Part shown: in pieces, positions 43,480 through 52,059 of the stretch
Layout: every line of letters begins with the position of its first letter
How positions within the stretch are numbered: position 1 is the first letter of the stretch
Assembly: GCA_003194525.1 (NCBI GenBank)
Contig: NBIV01000046.1
Span: forward strand, 248,001-312,000
Reading direction: 5' to 3'
From: Gracilariopsis chorda
Taxonomy: Eukaryota > Rhodophyta > Florideophyceae > Gracilariales > Gracilariaceae
DNA length: 64,000 nt
The notes under the pieces: model-generated
The model's input: the letters and a program-made list of their open reading frames with translations, nothing else
What the model was told of the DNA's origin: nothing
Databases searched by the model: none
Made by a program: the position numbers and the translations under genes

Positions 43480-44349
43480 ATGAAGGTCCGTCTCGAGTTC
43501 GACATCGATCCCGCTGAAGCTCAGCGTGTCACCCCTCTTCTCGATGCCTTCAAGGACTTTGTCGACGCCCTCAACTCGGTCGATCTCAACAAGTTCACCC
43601 CCTACCCCGATTCAGACCCCTGTCTCAACGGCGACACGCCCAACTCCACCCCCCCGCGAGAGCATCGACCGCCCCGCCAAACCCGCCAGCGACCAAGAAA
43701 GCGACACCCCCCCCTCGATAACTGCGACCGACTCTTCGCCGCAGTAGCACAGGCCCGCGTCCCCGTCAAACGCGCCGCTTCGCAGTTGCAGCAACTCATG
43801 GCCCGTCCAGAGCAGCCCGTCGCCGAGCACCACGTCGTTGCCGCCGCCACATCTGAACTCGTTGATCCTTCCAAGGTGTGCAATCACCCGTCCAGGGCCG
43901 CCAACATTGTGCACACCTTATCCGCCTGTGGAGACTCGCTACTACAACGCTTCAGCAATTCCTTCACCGCAGAAGCGGCGCATCAATTCAGTAAGCCGCG
44001 CCACATTCATTGCGACAGAGCTCAGTTTTTGGGCTACTCAGATGGGCTCGCCACCATGGTACAGCAAGCCGTCATCACGGCGGACACAGCCATCGACCTT
44101 GTGCTCAATCTGCTCCGAAGTACACCGTCCTGGACGGCCGCCGTGACAACGCTTTGTAAACTAGCAGAAACGTGTGAACCCCCGCTGGAGGCGCGTGTAC
44201 AAGACCTCAAAAAGCTCACATGCGTGAAGCACCTGTTGGTCGACGTCGCCAACAGCGCAGAATACTCATACGACATACAATACCTCAACGGAATCACAGG
44301 ATGGAACATACCCTTATCCAATTTGAACAAACAAGCTAAACAACGCTAA
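43480..44349 (+). CDS. hypothetical protein, 289 residues
   Basis: A true ATG opens an intact 289-codon frame in a GC-rich context. The N-terminus (EFDIDPAEAQRVTPLLDAFKDFVDAL) looks like an amphipathic helix. Residues 45-85 are Pro/Arg-rich and probably disordered. The second half is helical (FLGYSDGLATMVQQAVITADTAIDLVLNLL) and resembles an alpha-helical repeat fold. The family is not recognised. It is divergent from TAF1 and convergent with the EDC4-like gene, whose stop lies only 36 bases away, so their 3' ends must overlap. Confidence 0.75.
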   Translation: MKVRLEFDIDPAEAQRVTPLLDAFKDFVDALNSVDLNKFTPYPDSDPCLNGDTPNSTPPREHRPPRQTRQRPRKRHPPLDNCDRLFAAVAQARVPVKRAASQLQQLMARPEQPVAEHHVVAAATSELVDPSKVCNHPSRAANIVHTLSACGDSLLQRFSNSFTAEAAHQFSKPRHIHCDRAQFLGYSDGLATMVQQAVITADTAIDLVLNLLRSTPSWTAAVTTLCKLAETCEPPLEARVQDLKKLTCVKHLLVDVANSAEYSYDIQYLNGITGWNIPLSNLNKQAKQR

Positions 44350-44385
44350 CTTGCACAGTACCCATAAAACGCTACTAGCCTACGC

Positions 44386-45345
44386 TTACATCCCGCTCAA
44401 ATGCGCTTTCAACACTCTAATTAACAGCTTTGCATGCTTGGCCTCGCCCGGTGCCGGAGATCCGTTCTTCTGAAAGTCTGAAAGTCTGTCTATTGTGCCA
44501 TTAAGCCTTCGTTTCATGCTCTCCACGTCATCCCCTTCCGCACTTTCCGCGTCGTCCATCAACGTGATAATTTCATAAAGCCATGCCAGTCTCGCCTCCG
44601 TACGATCAGTCAAGTCCATACTCAGCAGTGCCGCAAAGTTAACTAGGTCCAGCATGGACGGTACCACCCCGCCCATGGCGTCCTCCGGCCGAACTGACGA
44701 ATCCAAAATTCCGCTTACAGCCTTGGCTTTGACGGCCGTCGACTTGCCAGAACACAGCGATAGTGCTTCTTTCACATTACCAGCATCCAACGCCTCTTGT
44801 ACTGCAGCTAGATCAGCCGACTCTCCACTCGCCGCCATATCAGCCATAGCGCTCTTGGCACCGCGAATGTCGTCCGCCGCGTTTTCCAGGGAAGTAACCA
44901 CCGACTGAGAAGGTTCCAAAAGCCTTTCATCGACTGCTTGTTCAACGTTCTTGGAAAGCGAGTTCAACATGGTTGCAATAGCGCTTTCAAACTCCGGCAA
45001 CACAGTTTGTTCAAACGCCTTGATGAAATTTTCCTTTGCCGCAGTGGTATCTTCCTCGGATACGGTAGCCTTTGGAGAGGATTCCTGCAAGTTGAGAAAG
45101 GCTTGCATGAGCGTTTCGGTCTCTCTTTGAGCGGCAGTGGCCACGACGCGTTCCAAAGTGTCATTGAGAACATCCGATACTGCGCGAAGCAACATGTCCT
45201 GTCGCTGACGGAAGGAAGCTTCGAGACGATTTCGTTCGCGTTGCAGAGCTGATTCAAGGAGTTGAGTCACCTCGCGTTGCACGCGCGCTGACGGCGTTTG
45301 TGGCGGTGTCGCACTCGGTCGTTTGAGGATCTTCATGTGCTTCAT
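44386..45345 (-). CDS. EDC4/VARICOSE C-terminal-domain-like protein
   Basis: EDC4 (Ge-1, VARICOSE) scaffolds mRNA decapping; its C-terminal alpha-helical domain oligomerises and targets P-bodies. This 319-residue product starts at ATG 45345; a TGA lies about 28 codons upstream in frame, so no longer start is possible without splicing. Residues 20-160 form long amphipathic helices (QLLESALQRERNRLEASFRQ), as in the EDC4 linker coiled coil. Residues 195-319 match the C-terminal helical domain: a small-residue turn, ALDAGNVKEALSLC, then MLDLVNFAALLSMDL and a final LLIRVLKAHL helix. The WD40 propeller of full-length EDC4 is absent. Either the protein is split, or this is a dedicated short form. 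Confidence 0.65.
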   Translation of the reverse strand: MKHMKILKRPSATPPQTPSARVQREVTQLLESALQRERNRLEASFRQRQDMLLRAVSDVLNDTLERVVATAAQRETETLMQAFLNLQESSPKATVSEEDTTAAKENFIKAFEQTVLPEFESAIATMLNSLSKNVEQAVDERLLEPSQSVVTSLENAADDIRGAKSAMADMAASGESADLAAVQEALDAGNVKEALSLCSGKSTAVKAKAVSGILDSSVRPEDAMGGVVPSMLDLVNFAALLSMDLTDRTEARLAWLYEIITLMDDAESAEGDDVESMKRRLNGTIDRLSDFQKNGSPAPGEAKHAKLLIRVLKAHLSGM

Positions 45346-46390
45346 TGCTCCAGCTCCAAACTCTTTACAGTTTAGGGATCTGTCCGAAGAGATCAACTTG
45401 GCTCGCGCTTCAGGGGGTCAATGAAGATGCGCGCTGTGTTGCCTAATAGCCGTGGCCCGAGTCCTGAACTAGATTCATCTAACCTCTGGAAGACGGATTT
45501 GGGGCCGAGAAGCAAATGATCTCTTTATTTTCAAAAAAAATCCGTCGCACCCGCGTTGACGATTCCCTTTGAATTGCCCAACGATTCAAAAATCCTTTGG
45601 GGAAAGGCTGGAGATAACCGCTGGCCCCCACGATGATGCCCGTACGGCGTCATGATATGTATGGACGAGTCTGGTCGTTCCCGCAAGTTGGCACTGCGCT
45701 TTCTTGTGGGAGAAACGAGGGAACGAAACGGACGGCGTTTGCCTTGTGGCGTGATAACCTGGGTACTACCAAGGTTATCACGCCACAAGGCAAACGCCAT
45801 CCTTCACGAACAGCCACCATGGCCATGATGCTGCCTCTTCGAGAAGGACGCTGGTTGTCTTGTGTCATGATACACGTGATCTAAGCAAAAACCAAACTAG
45901 TCTTCATGTTCAAGACCAGTCTGGTTTCTGCTTCGACCAGCTACAGTAGGGTATTGGTTGAACCCGTGTCGGCAACAGCTCTATGGCAAGTTGCTATTGT
46001 TATCAGGCAGGCCACCGTATCATTGTGTTTTAGAGCAGGAGATCATCTCTGTAGCAGGCACATCTGCAGCTCCCAGAACGAAACTGGTGGGATCTCGGAG
46101 CGTGTGTCTATCCAGGATACCTTTCACGGAACTTTCGCATCGCGCAAAAAGCGCATCATGTCCAAGAAGCCTCAACGTTTTTTGTTAAGCATACCTTGTA
46201 ACTGGGCAACGCCAGGAGTGCACCACAAAACGTGACAAAGCCAAAGTTTCAAAGCAATAGTCCCATGTTTATAAGAACGTGTCCGCACGCATGCGATGAC
46301 TTTCTAGATATACGTTTCAAACAAGCGTCTTAACTAAGATTATTCTTGTTGATGGTTCTGCGGAAATAAGGTCCTATTTCCGCACAGCCA
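45346..46390. other. intergenic stretch with two hairpins
   Basis: No supported gene. It contains the long perfect hairpin at 45734-45798 and most of the hairpin that spans the M14 stop codon. Confidence 0.5.
45734..45798. repeat. 27-bp perfect inverted repeat (hairpin)
   Basis: GGCGTTTGCCTTGTGGCGTG plus ATAACCT (45734-45760) is mirrored exactly at 45772-45798 with an 11-base loop. Sequences further out on both sides resemble each other loosely (TGTCTTGTG, GTCATGATA). It could be a miniature element, a cruciform or an RNA hairpin; no gene covers it. Confidence 0.85.
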
Positions 46391-46404
46391 TCAAGAAGAA
46401 TAAT
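46339..46404. repeat. imperfect hairpin overlapping the M14 gene stop
   Basis: GATTATTCTTGTTGATGG followed by TTCTGCGGAAATA pairs with TATTTCCGCACAGCCATC followed by AAGAAGAATAATC, with a few mismatches. The minus-strand stop codon of the M14 gene (46391-46393) lies in one arm, so the mRNA would end in a strong stem-loop. Confidence 0.75.
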
Positions 46405-48064
46405 CAACGGGACACGTACCAGAACCAAATGTCGGTACCCCGAATTGCATGCCAAACGGAACCAGAGTATTGTTTTCCAAACTCGCCGCACCCCAGCCCA
46501 AGTTAGATGGTGCAGAAAGAATCCCACCAGTCGTGAGTGGAAGGTCACAGAATTTTGCATTCTCATCAGGCGGACACCCTCTCATCGACATCATCATCAG
46601 TGTTGCTCGAAGGAACACTTCGTGCAGACAAATGTTACTGGACAGCCAGCATGGTTCTATCCCGGGAACATCCACTCCAATCCTAGGCACTGGTTTGCCG
46701 TCTATAATACTCACAGACGTTACCGCTGGCCGAATAGCCATGCCGTAACTGAGAACCTCCCATCCTGAAGCAACTATACCAAGATCCTGTGGCGCTTTAT
46801 GCAGTGCGGCAGTAGTCAAATTGGCATTTTCGAACACGATTTGACTGAAGCGAGTCAAAGTTCCGGTCAGTCTGGATTGTAGCACAGGAATGATGCGGGT
46901 GAGAATGTTTCGCAACCATAGTTCATCCGTCGTGAAAGAGCTGCGCGATGGGGTAGATCGATTGTCTCGGGTACGAACTCTGTCATCTGCGAAGAAACTA
47001 CCAATAACAGTGTTCTCAAGGTCTGTGAGAACGGTTGGCACCTTATCCACGGGCGGGAGACAGCTCGCAGAGGACAGTGATCCGATTACTGCTCTAGGGG
47101 TAACAGAAGCAGGATCGATCTCACAGGCTGTTTTCTGAAGGTCACCATGCATGTCAAGTACGACATGAGGCCGGAAGCTGTGTAATGCGGCAATGATAGC
47201 TTGCGTTTCGACAGGCCTGATGGGACCGTCAAGCTTCACGAAGTGATAGCGATTGAGATCATACCCCCGTCCAACAACGCCAAAGAACTGCGGTTCGGTT
47301 TCAGCTCGAAAGCCGCCTCCCGCTGAAGGATCGACGTTCTGTCTGAAGAAGCCTTGCGAAGCCGTGAAGGGAGCTAGCGGCGGATTGTTCTCTGCGAGAG
47401 GTTCACCGCTATCCGGATTTGCACGCACGACAAACAGCAGCCTGAGCCTTCTCAAAAGACGTCTTCTGAGACGTCTGTGACGGCTTACCAAGTCCAAGAA
47501 CTTGATGACACCCTCTGTAGAAGCGGGTTCACTACCGTGTTGTTGAGTGACAACCATGACGTTCAAACTGTTAAAACGAGGGTTACCAAGACGGACAGCC
47601 AGCAACGGGCGACCCTGCGTAGAGTAACCTATTTTGGACGCGTTGGTATTGCCACGAGGCGGGTTGAGCGGGTCGTTCAGCACTGTGCAGATGACTGCTT
47701 GACGAACCGTTGGGGATGGTATACCGGGGCAGACGGAGGTGTTTACGTTTGGACGAGCCGGTTTAAGAGGCCGGTCGATGTCAAGCAGGCCGCCCATAGC
47801 GTCGTTGCGAATGAGGGGGCCGACCGACATGGCCCACGGAATACGTCGCTGAATTTTGCGCAGTTTGGGGAGTATGTCATCGTACGGGGTGAGCAAAGCT
47901 CGTTGCGCCTCTTTTGCAGTTAGGCCACACTGTGGATCGAAGTGCTGGCAAAGCTTGTGGTTTGAACTTGCTGCGACGGATGCGGACAGCAAAGAGGAGA
48001 CAAAGAGAGCCGAAACGACGTGCAGTGACAGCAGACGTCGCTTCAAGAGATGTACGTTTGCCAT
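46391..48064 (-). CDS. secreted M14-family zinc carboxypeptidase
   Basis: M14 metallopeptidases remove C-terminal residues with one zinc ion. I chose the ATG at 48064 because it opens a clear signal peptide (basic MANVHLLKRR, then hydrophobic to about residue 31, SASVAAS). The open frame continues upstream to 48394 without ATG logic. Product: 557 residues. The zinc motif HxxE is in QQHGSEPASTEG (about residues 175-178), and the third ligand His is in VVLDMHGD (about 304). Several Cys residues fit an extracellular enzyme. The C-terminal third carries no recognised domain. The catalytic Glu could not be placed by eye. The substrate is unknown; the closest type appears to be bacterial/fungal secreted M14 peptidases. 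Confidence 0.75.
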   Translation of the reverse strand: MANVHLLKRRLLSLHVVSALFVSSLLSASVAASSNHKLCQHFDPQCGLTAKEAQRALLTPYDDILPKLRKIQRRIPWAMSVGPLIRNDAMGGLLDIDRPLKPARPNVNTSVCPGIPSPTVRQAVICTVLNDPLNPPRGNTNASKIGYSTQGRPLLAVRLGNPRFNSLNVMVVTQQHGSEPASTEGVIKFLDLVSRHRRLRRRLLRRLRLLFVVRANPDSGEPLAENNPPLAPFTASQGFFRQNVDPSAGGGFRAETEPQFFGVVGRGYDLNRYHFVKLDGPIRPVETQAIIAALHSFRPHVVLDMHGDLQKTACEIDPASVTPRAVIGSLSSASCLPPVDKVPTVLTDLENTVIGSFFADDRVRTRDNRSTPSRSSFTTDELWLRNILTRIIPVLQSRLTGTLTRFSQIVFENANLTTAALHKAPQDLGIVASGWEVLSYGMAIRPAVTSVSIIDGKPVPRIGVDVPGIEPCWLSSNICLHEVFLRATLMMMSMRGCPPDENAKFCDLPLTTGGILSAPSNLGWGAASLENNTLVPFGMQFGVPTFGSGTCPVDYSS

Positions 48065-48357
48065 GTCTGCGACGAATGGGAGAGGATGCGCTTCAGGTCG
48101 GGAATGTACGCGGCCTGGGTCTCGGAAGAATGACGAAGAGACAGGAAGCAGGTTTTGAGTGCGTCTGCACGAAGCGGCACAAGGGTGAAACTGTCGCCAT
48201 GAGGGTGTTGATAAGAAATACAGGGTCACGCCGTCCAGTCTGAAGCCGGTCTCCGCGCTCGTGCAGAGCAGGTTGCATCGAACACGCACAGAGTGCCCCC
48301 TCGGAGGGGATGCTCCTCTCGCGTTCAGCGCGCGGCGTAGGAAAACGCTCGGAAGTA

Positions 48358-48635
48358 CAAAAAGATGAGTGATCTGTGCAGCGAAGAAGTACAAGAGCGC
48401 CGGATTGGCTAATCGTTTTTACAGCTGTGGGCAAGTCATTTTCAAGTCCCGCCTGGTCCAAGACGTACAGTAACATGCGCATGTAACCGCGATGTAGTGT
48501 GAGAGGTGCTCCACGCCAGCAGATATGCCAAACAAGAGATGGGTCGACGTCCTCAGGGAAGGGGAGTATAAGAAGATGAACGATCTGCGCAGAGAACCAG
48601 TACAAGAGCGCCGGAGTGGCCGGCCCAGTCGTTTT
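48358..48635. repeat. duplicated 62-bp segment upstream of the M14 gene
   Basis: 48358-48419 and 48571-48635 share AAGATGARYGATCTG, GCAGMGAA, AGTACAAGAGCGCCGGA and TCGTTTT in order, 213 bases apart. Flanking similarity is weak. It lies in the spacer between the M14 gene and the HAT protein gene. Confidence 0.55.
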
Positions 48636-48838
48636 CATAGGGGGCCTCCTTAGTGAAATCTGGGCATTATTTGAGCACATGAGGCCGTCAGTGAAGGGCG
48701 GCGGAAACAGCCAATGGACGCAGGTATGCTATACATTCTAATCGTCCGTAGGGAAACGGTTAAGGTTAAACTAGCTAAGGTAGCGAGATAAGCTAGCTAG
48801 ACAAATGTACATGCTCTACTCGCGAAAGACTGCTCATG

Positions 48839-50521
48839 TCATGCGGCTGGGTCACGCATGACAGGCTTCGGCAGCAAGCCGCGCATGTGCGAACTCTTCC
48901 GTCTCACGGAAGAGTTGCTCTTTTTTCCACCGAAGCCCAACTTCGCTCCCCTGTCATCCTTTTCATCGATTTTGTCAAACGCACTTTCACTGGGACTCAG
49001 CTCAAGCGCATCAATCCACATCCCCCCCGCCTTGAAGTCACCAGGAAGCGCTTCAGACACCACCAGCCGTTCCCCAACCTGTCTCATGAACACCACACAT
49101 CGTTCATACACAAGCTGCGCCCGATACACCGACCCATACGCCAACTCCAAATCCTCGTACAGCTTCCACGTCGACTTTAGATTCGGCTTGAGACGAATGC
49201 TCTGCTCAAGAAGTTGTCTCGCTCTGCTCATATCGCCCGTCATCGCTTCCAGCTTGGCCATCCCGTTAAGAATCGGTACGCTGTTGGAATCGATCTCCAT
49301 CGCATGTGCAAAGTACCGTCTGGCGGCCGAGAACTGGCGCTCTTGCATTTCCAAACTGGCCCATGCATGCCACGTCCGCACCGCATGCTCCGACTGCGGC
49401 GTCGCCCAAATCGCCTCTTGAAACAGCTCTCGCGCGCGTTGCACGTTACCACAACTCAGTTCTACGCACGCCCACGCATGCCATGTCGCGCCATGCGTTC
49501 GATCCACCTCCAAAGCGCCTCGAAAATGGTCCCGTGCGTCTTGAATGCGGCCCTCTCGAAACTGCAACAACGCCATCATCTGCCTCGGGCCCGGTTGGTC
49601 CGGACGAATGCTCAAAGCCGTTGTCAGTAACTCCTTCGCTCGTTTTCGAGAGCCCGCGCGCTCTGCCACCGCCGCATGCGCCACATACGCGCGTACATTT
49701 CTCGGAGATACTTTGTGAGCTTTTTCAAACATGCGCACAGCCATGTCCAAATTGTTTTGGGCGGCTTCGAAACAAGCCCACGCCACGTATGTAGCAGCAT
49801 TCCTAGCATTGACGTTGAGAGATTGTGCGAAGAAGTGTCTTGCTTTGGAAATGTTTCCTACGGAGCTTTCCAGCTGCGCCCACACTTGCCAGGCGTAGTA
49901 ATTGTGAGGTTGTGCTTCAGTGGCTCTTTGCAAGCATTCTCTAGCTGTTGTCAGATCATGTGCATGGCGCTGGTACCACAGAGCAAGCGCAACCCATGAC
50001 GGCGCGTGTGACGGGTGCGCGCGTACTGCTGCCCGAAATAGACCACGCGCCCGTGTAGGAGCGTGCTGACGCTGTTCCAGCACGCCCCACGCCTGCAGCA
50101 GGTGGGCGTTTTTCGGGCACGCTCGCATTGCCGCTCGAAACGTCTCTCGCGCGGCGTCGGGTTTGCCAGCGGCGATTTGCAGTCGCGCCAAACCGAGCCA
50201 GGCTCTGCCGTCGGCCGAGTTGATGCAAAGGGCGCGCTGAAAGAGGGCTGCGGCGCGATCAGGCGCGTGCCGCGATGCTCGGCGCGCGTGGTAGTTGAGC
50301 AGATCGAGCTGCAGCGGAAGCGGCTGTGGTGGGAGTGAGGACGGTGGGGCGTCCATGGACGTCTGCTCCTCGCGAAGAAGATGGTTGTGCACTTTCTCGG
50401 TCATGGCGGCTGCGCGGGGAGGCGGGGCGCTTGACGGGGGGGACGTGGCGCAGGCGCGCACTACGCGGGCGCGATGCGCGACGCGGAGCGGCGAGACGGC
50501 GAAGGACGGCGTTGTAGTCAT
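48839..50521 (-). CDS. HAT/TPR-repeat protein resembling plastid RNA maturation factors (Mbb1/HCF107 type)
   Basis: Half-a-TPR proteins of the Mbb1/HCF107 group bind plastid RNAs and stabilise transcript ends. The first ATG (50521) opens a 560-residue product. Residues 1-40 are rich in Ala, Ser, Pro and Arg with a Phe near the start (TTTPSFAVSP), resembling a red-lineage plastid transit peptide. From about 80 to 480, roughly 12 tandem 34-residue helical repeats follow the W-x2-W-A-x-L-E pattern (AWQVWAQLESSVGNISKARHFF-type units). Conserved R-A-R-x-LF junctions link units. The C-terminus is short and basic. Plastid location and RNA binding are family inference. A yeast-type pre-mRNA processing HAT protein is a less likely alternative. 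Confidence 0.7.
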   Translation of the reverse strand: MTTTPSFAVSPLRVAHRARVVRACATSPPSSAPPPRAAAMTEKVHNHLLREEQTSMDAPPSSLPPQPLPLQLDLLNYHARRASRHAPDRAAALFQRALCINSADGRAWLGLARLQIAAGKPDAARETFRAAMRACPKNAHLLQAWGVLEQRQHAPTRARGLFRAAVRAHPSHAPSWVALALWYQRHAHDLTTARECLQRATEAQPHNYYAWQVWAQLESSVGNISKARHFFAQSLNVNARNAATYVAWACFEAAQNNLDMAVRMFEKAHKVSPRNVRAYVAHAAVAERAGSRKRAKELLTTALSIRPDQPGPRQMMALLQFREGRIQDARDHFRGALEVDRTHGATWHAWACVELSCGNVQRARELFQEAIWATPQSEHAVRTWHAWASLEMQERQFSAARRYFAHAMEIDSNSVPILNGMAKLEAMTGDMSRARQLLEQSIRLKPNLKSTWKLYEDLELAYGSVYRAQLVYERCVVFMRQVGERLVVSEALPGDFKAGGMWIDALELSPSESAFDKIDEKDDRGAKLGFGGKKSNSSVRRKSSHMRGLLPKPVMRDPAA

Positions 50522-51216
50522 CGCGACGGCGGGTGACGAAGGTGCGGACGGGAGACGGTGGGGCGGAGGAGATGGGGCACGGCGTCGGTTGAAGGTACGT
50601 AGAGGCGTAGGGTCGGAAAATATCTGAGGCTGAAGCGCAGATTGCAGCACTTGTCGCAGTGTGGTTGGCTGCAAGGCGAACCGTCATCCAATCGCGGCGA
50701 GGGGGGAGGGGGGGGGGGCATGTAACTTCGCGAGGGGGGCCCCTTGGGGCAGGACTGTGAAGACCGTGCATATGCGCGGCGAAGGCGCATACGCCGCGGG
50801 TGCACTCGCGAAGGTGCGCGAGAAACAATACGAGTTGAAAATGACTTTGTACACGGCGATGAAGTGCGCTGACGTGGTGCGCTGCCCGCATGCGTCGTGC
50901 TGCTGCTTCGTCGCGCTGACTCACCATTTTCGCCCGCTGCCACCTCCACCGCGGCCGCGATGCGTGGCGTACTCTCCGCCGTTCTCCCGTACACGTCACA
51001 CCCACTCGCCGTCTGTGTAAGTGATCACTACTATCATCAGTTCGCAACAACGCCGAGCTTATCGGCAAACATCAAAAAAAGAAACCTCTTTTCTATCCGC
51101 ACTGCGTTTACTCCGTGTTCTAAAAAGGGAGAGCTTTTCTTAGGCTACCGTTGTGCACTTGTTGTTCGTCGTCGTGGTTTCCGGCTCTTTTCTCCCCCCA
51201 AAATTTAATCAACTCA
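50522..51216. other. GC-rich spacer with a poly-G tract
   Basis: No gene. A long G-rich run (about 50699-50719) with four G tracts could form a quadruplex roughly 180 bases upstream of the HAT protein ATG. Long open frames here are artefacts of high GC. Confidence 0.5.
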
Positions 51217-52059
51217 CTATCGTCTACCGTAATGTTCGTGACGCGAGCTACGGTGATGAGCGTGTGGTCTTCCGGGAGAGGCACGCCGTGAAATCGATTC
51301 CTCCAGTTCTTGAAACGACGGTAGCGGGCCTTGCGTCGGTGACGCAGCTGGGCCACGTAACATCTGCTGCAGAGAAGGTAATCGATCTGCGCTTGCAACC
51401 GATCCGGAACGGCTTTGTCCATACGGATGATCGCGTCCTTGTTTCCCGATGGGCGAACATGTGCGTCCCAGCGAAGACGCTCTGGAAAGTGTACACGGCG
51501 ACATCGAATTCCTCCGCCCTGGAGAACGAAACATACCAGAAGCCGTGCCCGCGGAAGAACATGGCACGCTCGATGCTCGTTGCCATCGCATTAGTTGTTC
51601 GTCCAAAACTGACATTAACGTTGAGCCGGAGCCTCGCGGTTTTCCCGCCTGCCGTCCCGCGTTAGTGCTCACCAGCTTCGAGCTTTCATCAGCGCGCGGT
51701 TTCACAACGGTCCGAATGATGGAGCGTACGATATCCGCTTTGTGGAGGTGAATGGCACGTACGTCTCCGCCAGCCGCTGTACTCACCTGAGAGAAAAGTT
51801 CATCCCACACGTACTGACTTTCGCGCGAGTTGAGCCGGAGAAGCCAACCGCGAAAGTCTCTAAAACCCGCTGGTTGCACGTGTCTGGGCGGACCCACACG
51901 CGTTGTAAACGTTGACACCGCGGACTGCATGGACGACGGCAACTTGTGCGCTCTCGGCGACGGCCGCGAACGCCGAAACGACGAAGACGAACTTCCATTT
52001 GCATGGCCTAATGGCGATGACGACGACGATGACGAAGAGCGAGAGTATGGTAGTGACAT
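51217..52059 (-). CDS. hypothetical Ser-rich protein, 280 residues
   Basis: A true ATG opens an intact frame. Residues 1-45 are Ser/Arg-rich. A compact, probably folded segment lies at about 60-120 (GFRDFRGWLLRLNSRESQYVWDELFSQV). The remainder is Ser/Pro/Arg-rich with likely phosphorylation sites (RSPGRR, SRASSLGR, TCSPIGK) and a short helix LPSLQQMLRG near 228. This looks like a regulated, largely disordered protein. The family is not recognised. The upstream flank has G/C tracts near 52076-52110. Confidence 0.6.
   Translation of the reverse strand: MSLPYSRSSSSSSSSPLGHANGSSSSSFRRSRPSPRAHKLPSSMQSAVSTFTTRVGPPRHVQPAGFRDFRGWLLRLNSRESQYVWDELFSQVSTAAGGDVRAIHLHKADIVRSIIRTVVKPRADESSKLVSTNAGRQAGKPRGSGSTLMSVLDEQLMRWQRASSVPCSSAGTASGMFRSPGRRNSMSPCTLSRASSLGRTCSPIGKQGRDHPYGQSRSGSVASADRLPSLQQMLRGPAASPTQGPLPSFQELEESISRRASPGRPHAHHRSSRHEHYGRR

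Noticed and set aside
42716-43480. 254-codon minus-strand frame upstream of and overlapping TAF1
   Set aside because: It overlaps the TAF1 N-terminus in a different frame and has no recognisable domain; the TAND motif fixes the real frame.
48065-48394. N-terminal extension of the M14 carboxypeptidase
   Set aside because: No upstream ATG is in use and the internal ATG at 48064 begins a clear signal peptide, which would be buried by the extension.
50259-51068. 269-codon minus-strand frame
   Set aside because: A GC-rich artefact overlapping the HAT gene 5' region in another frame, with biased Arg/Ser/Pro composition and no domain.
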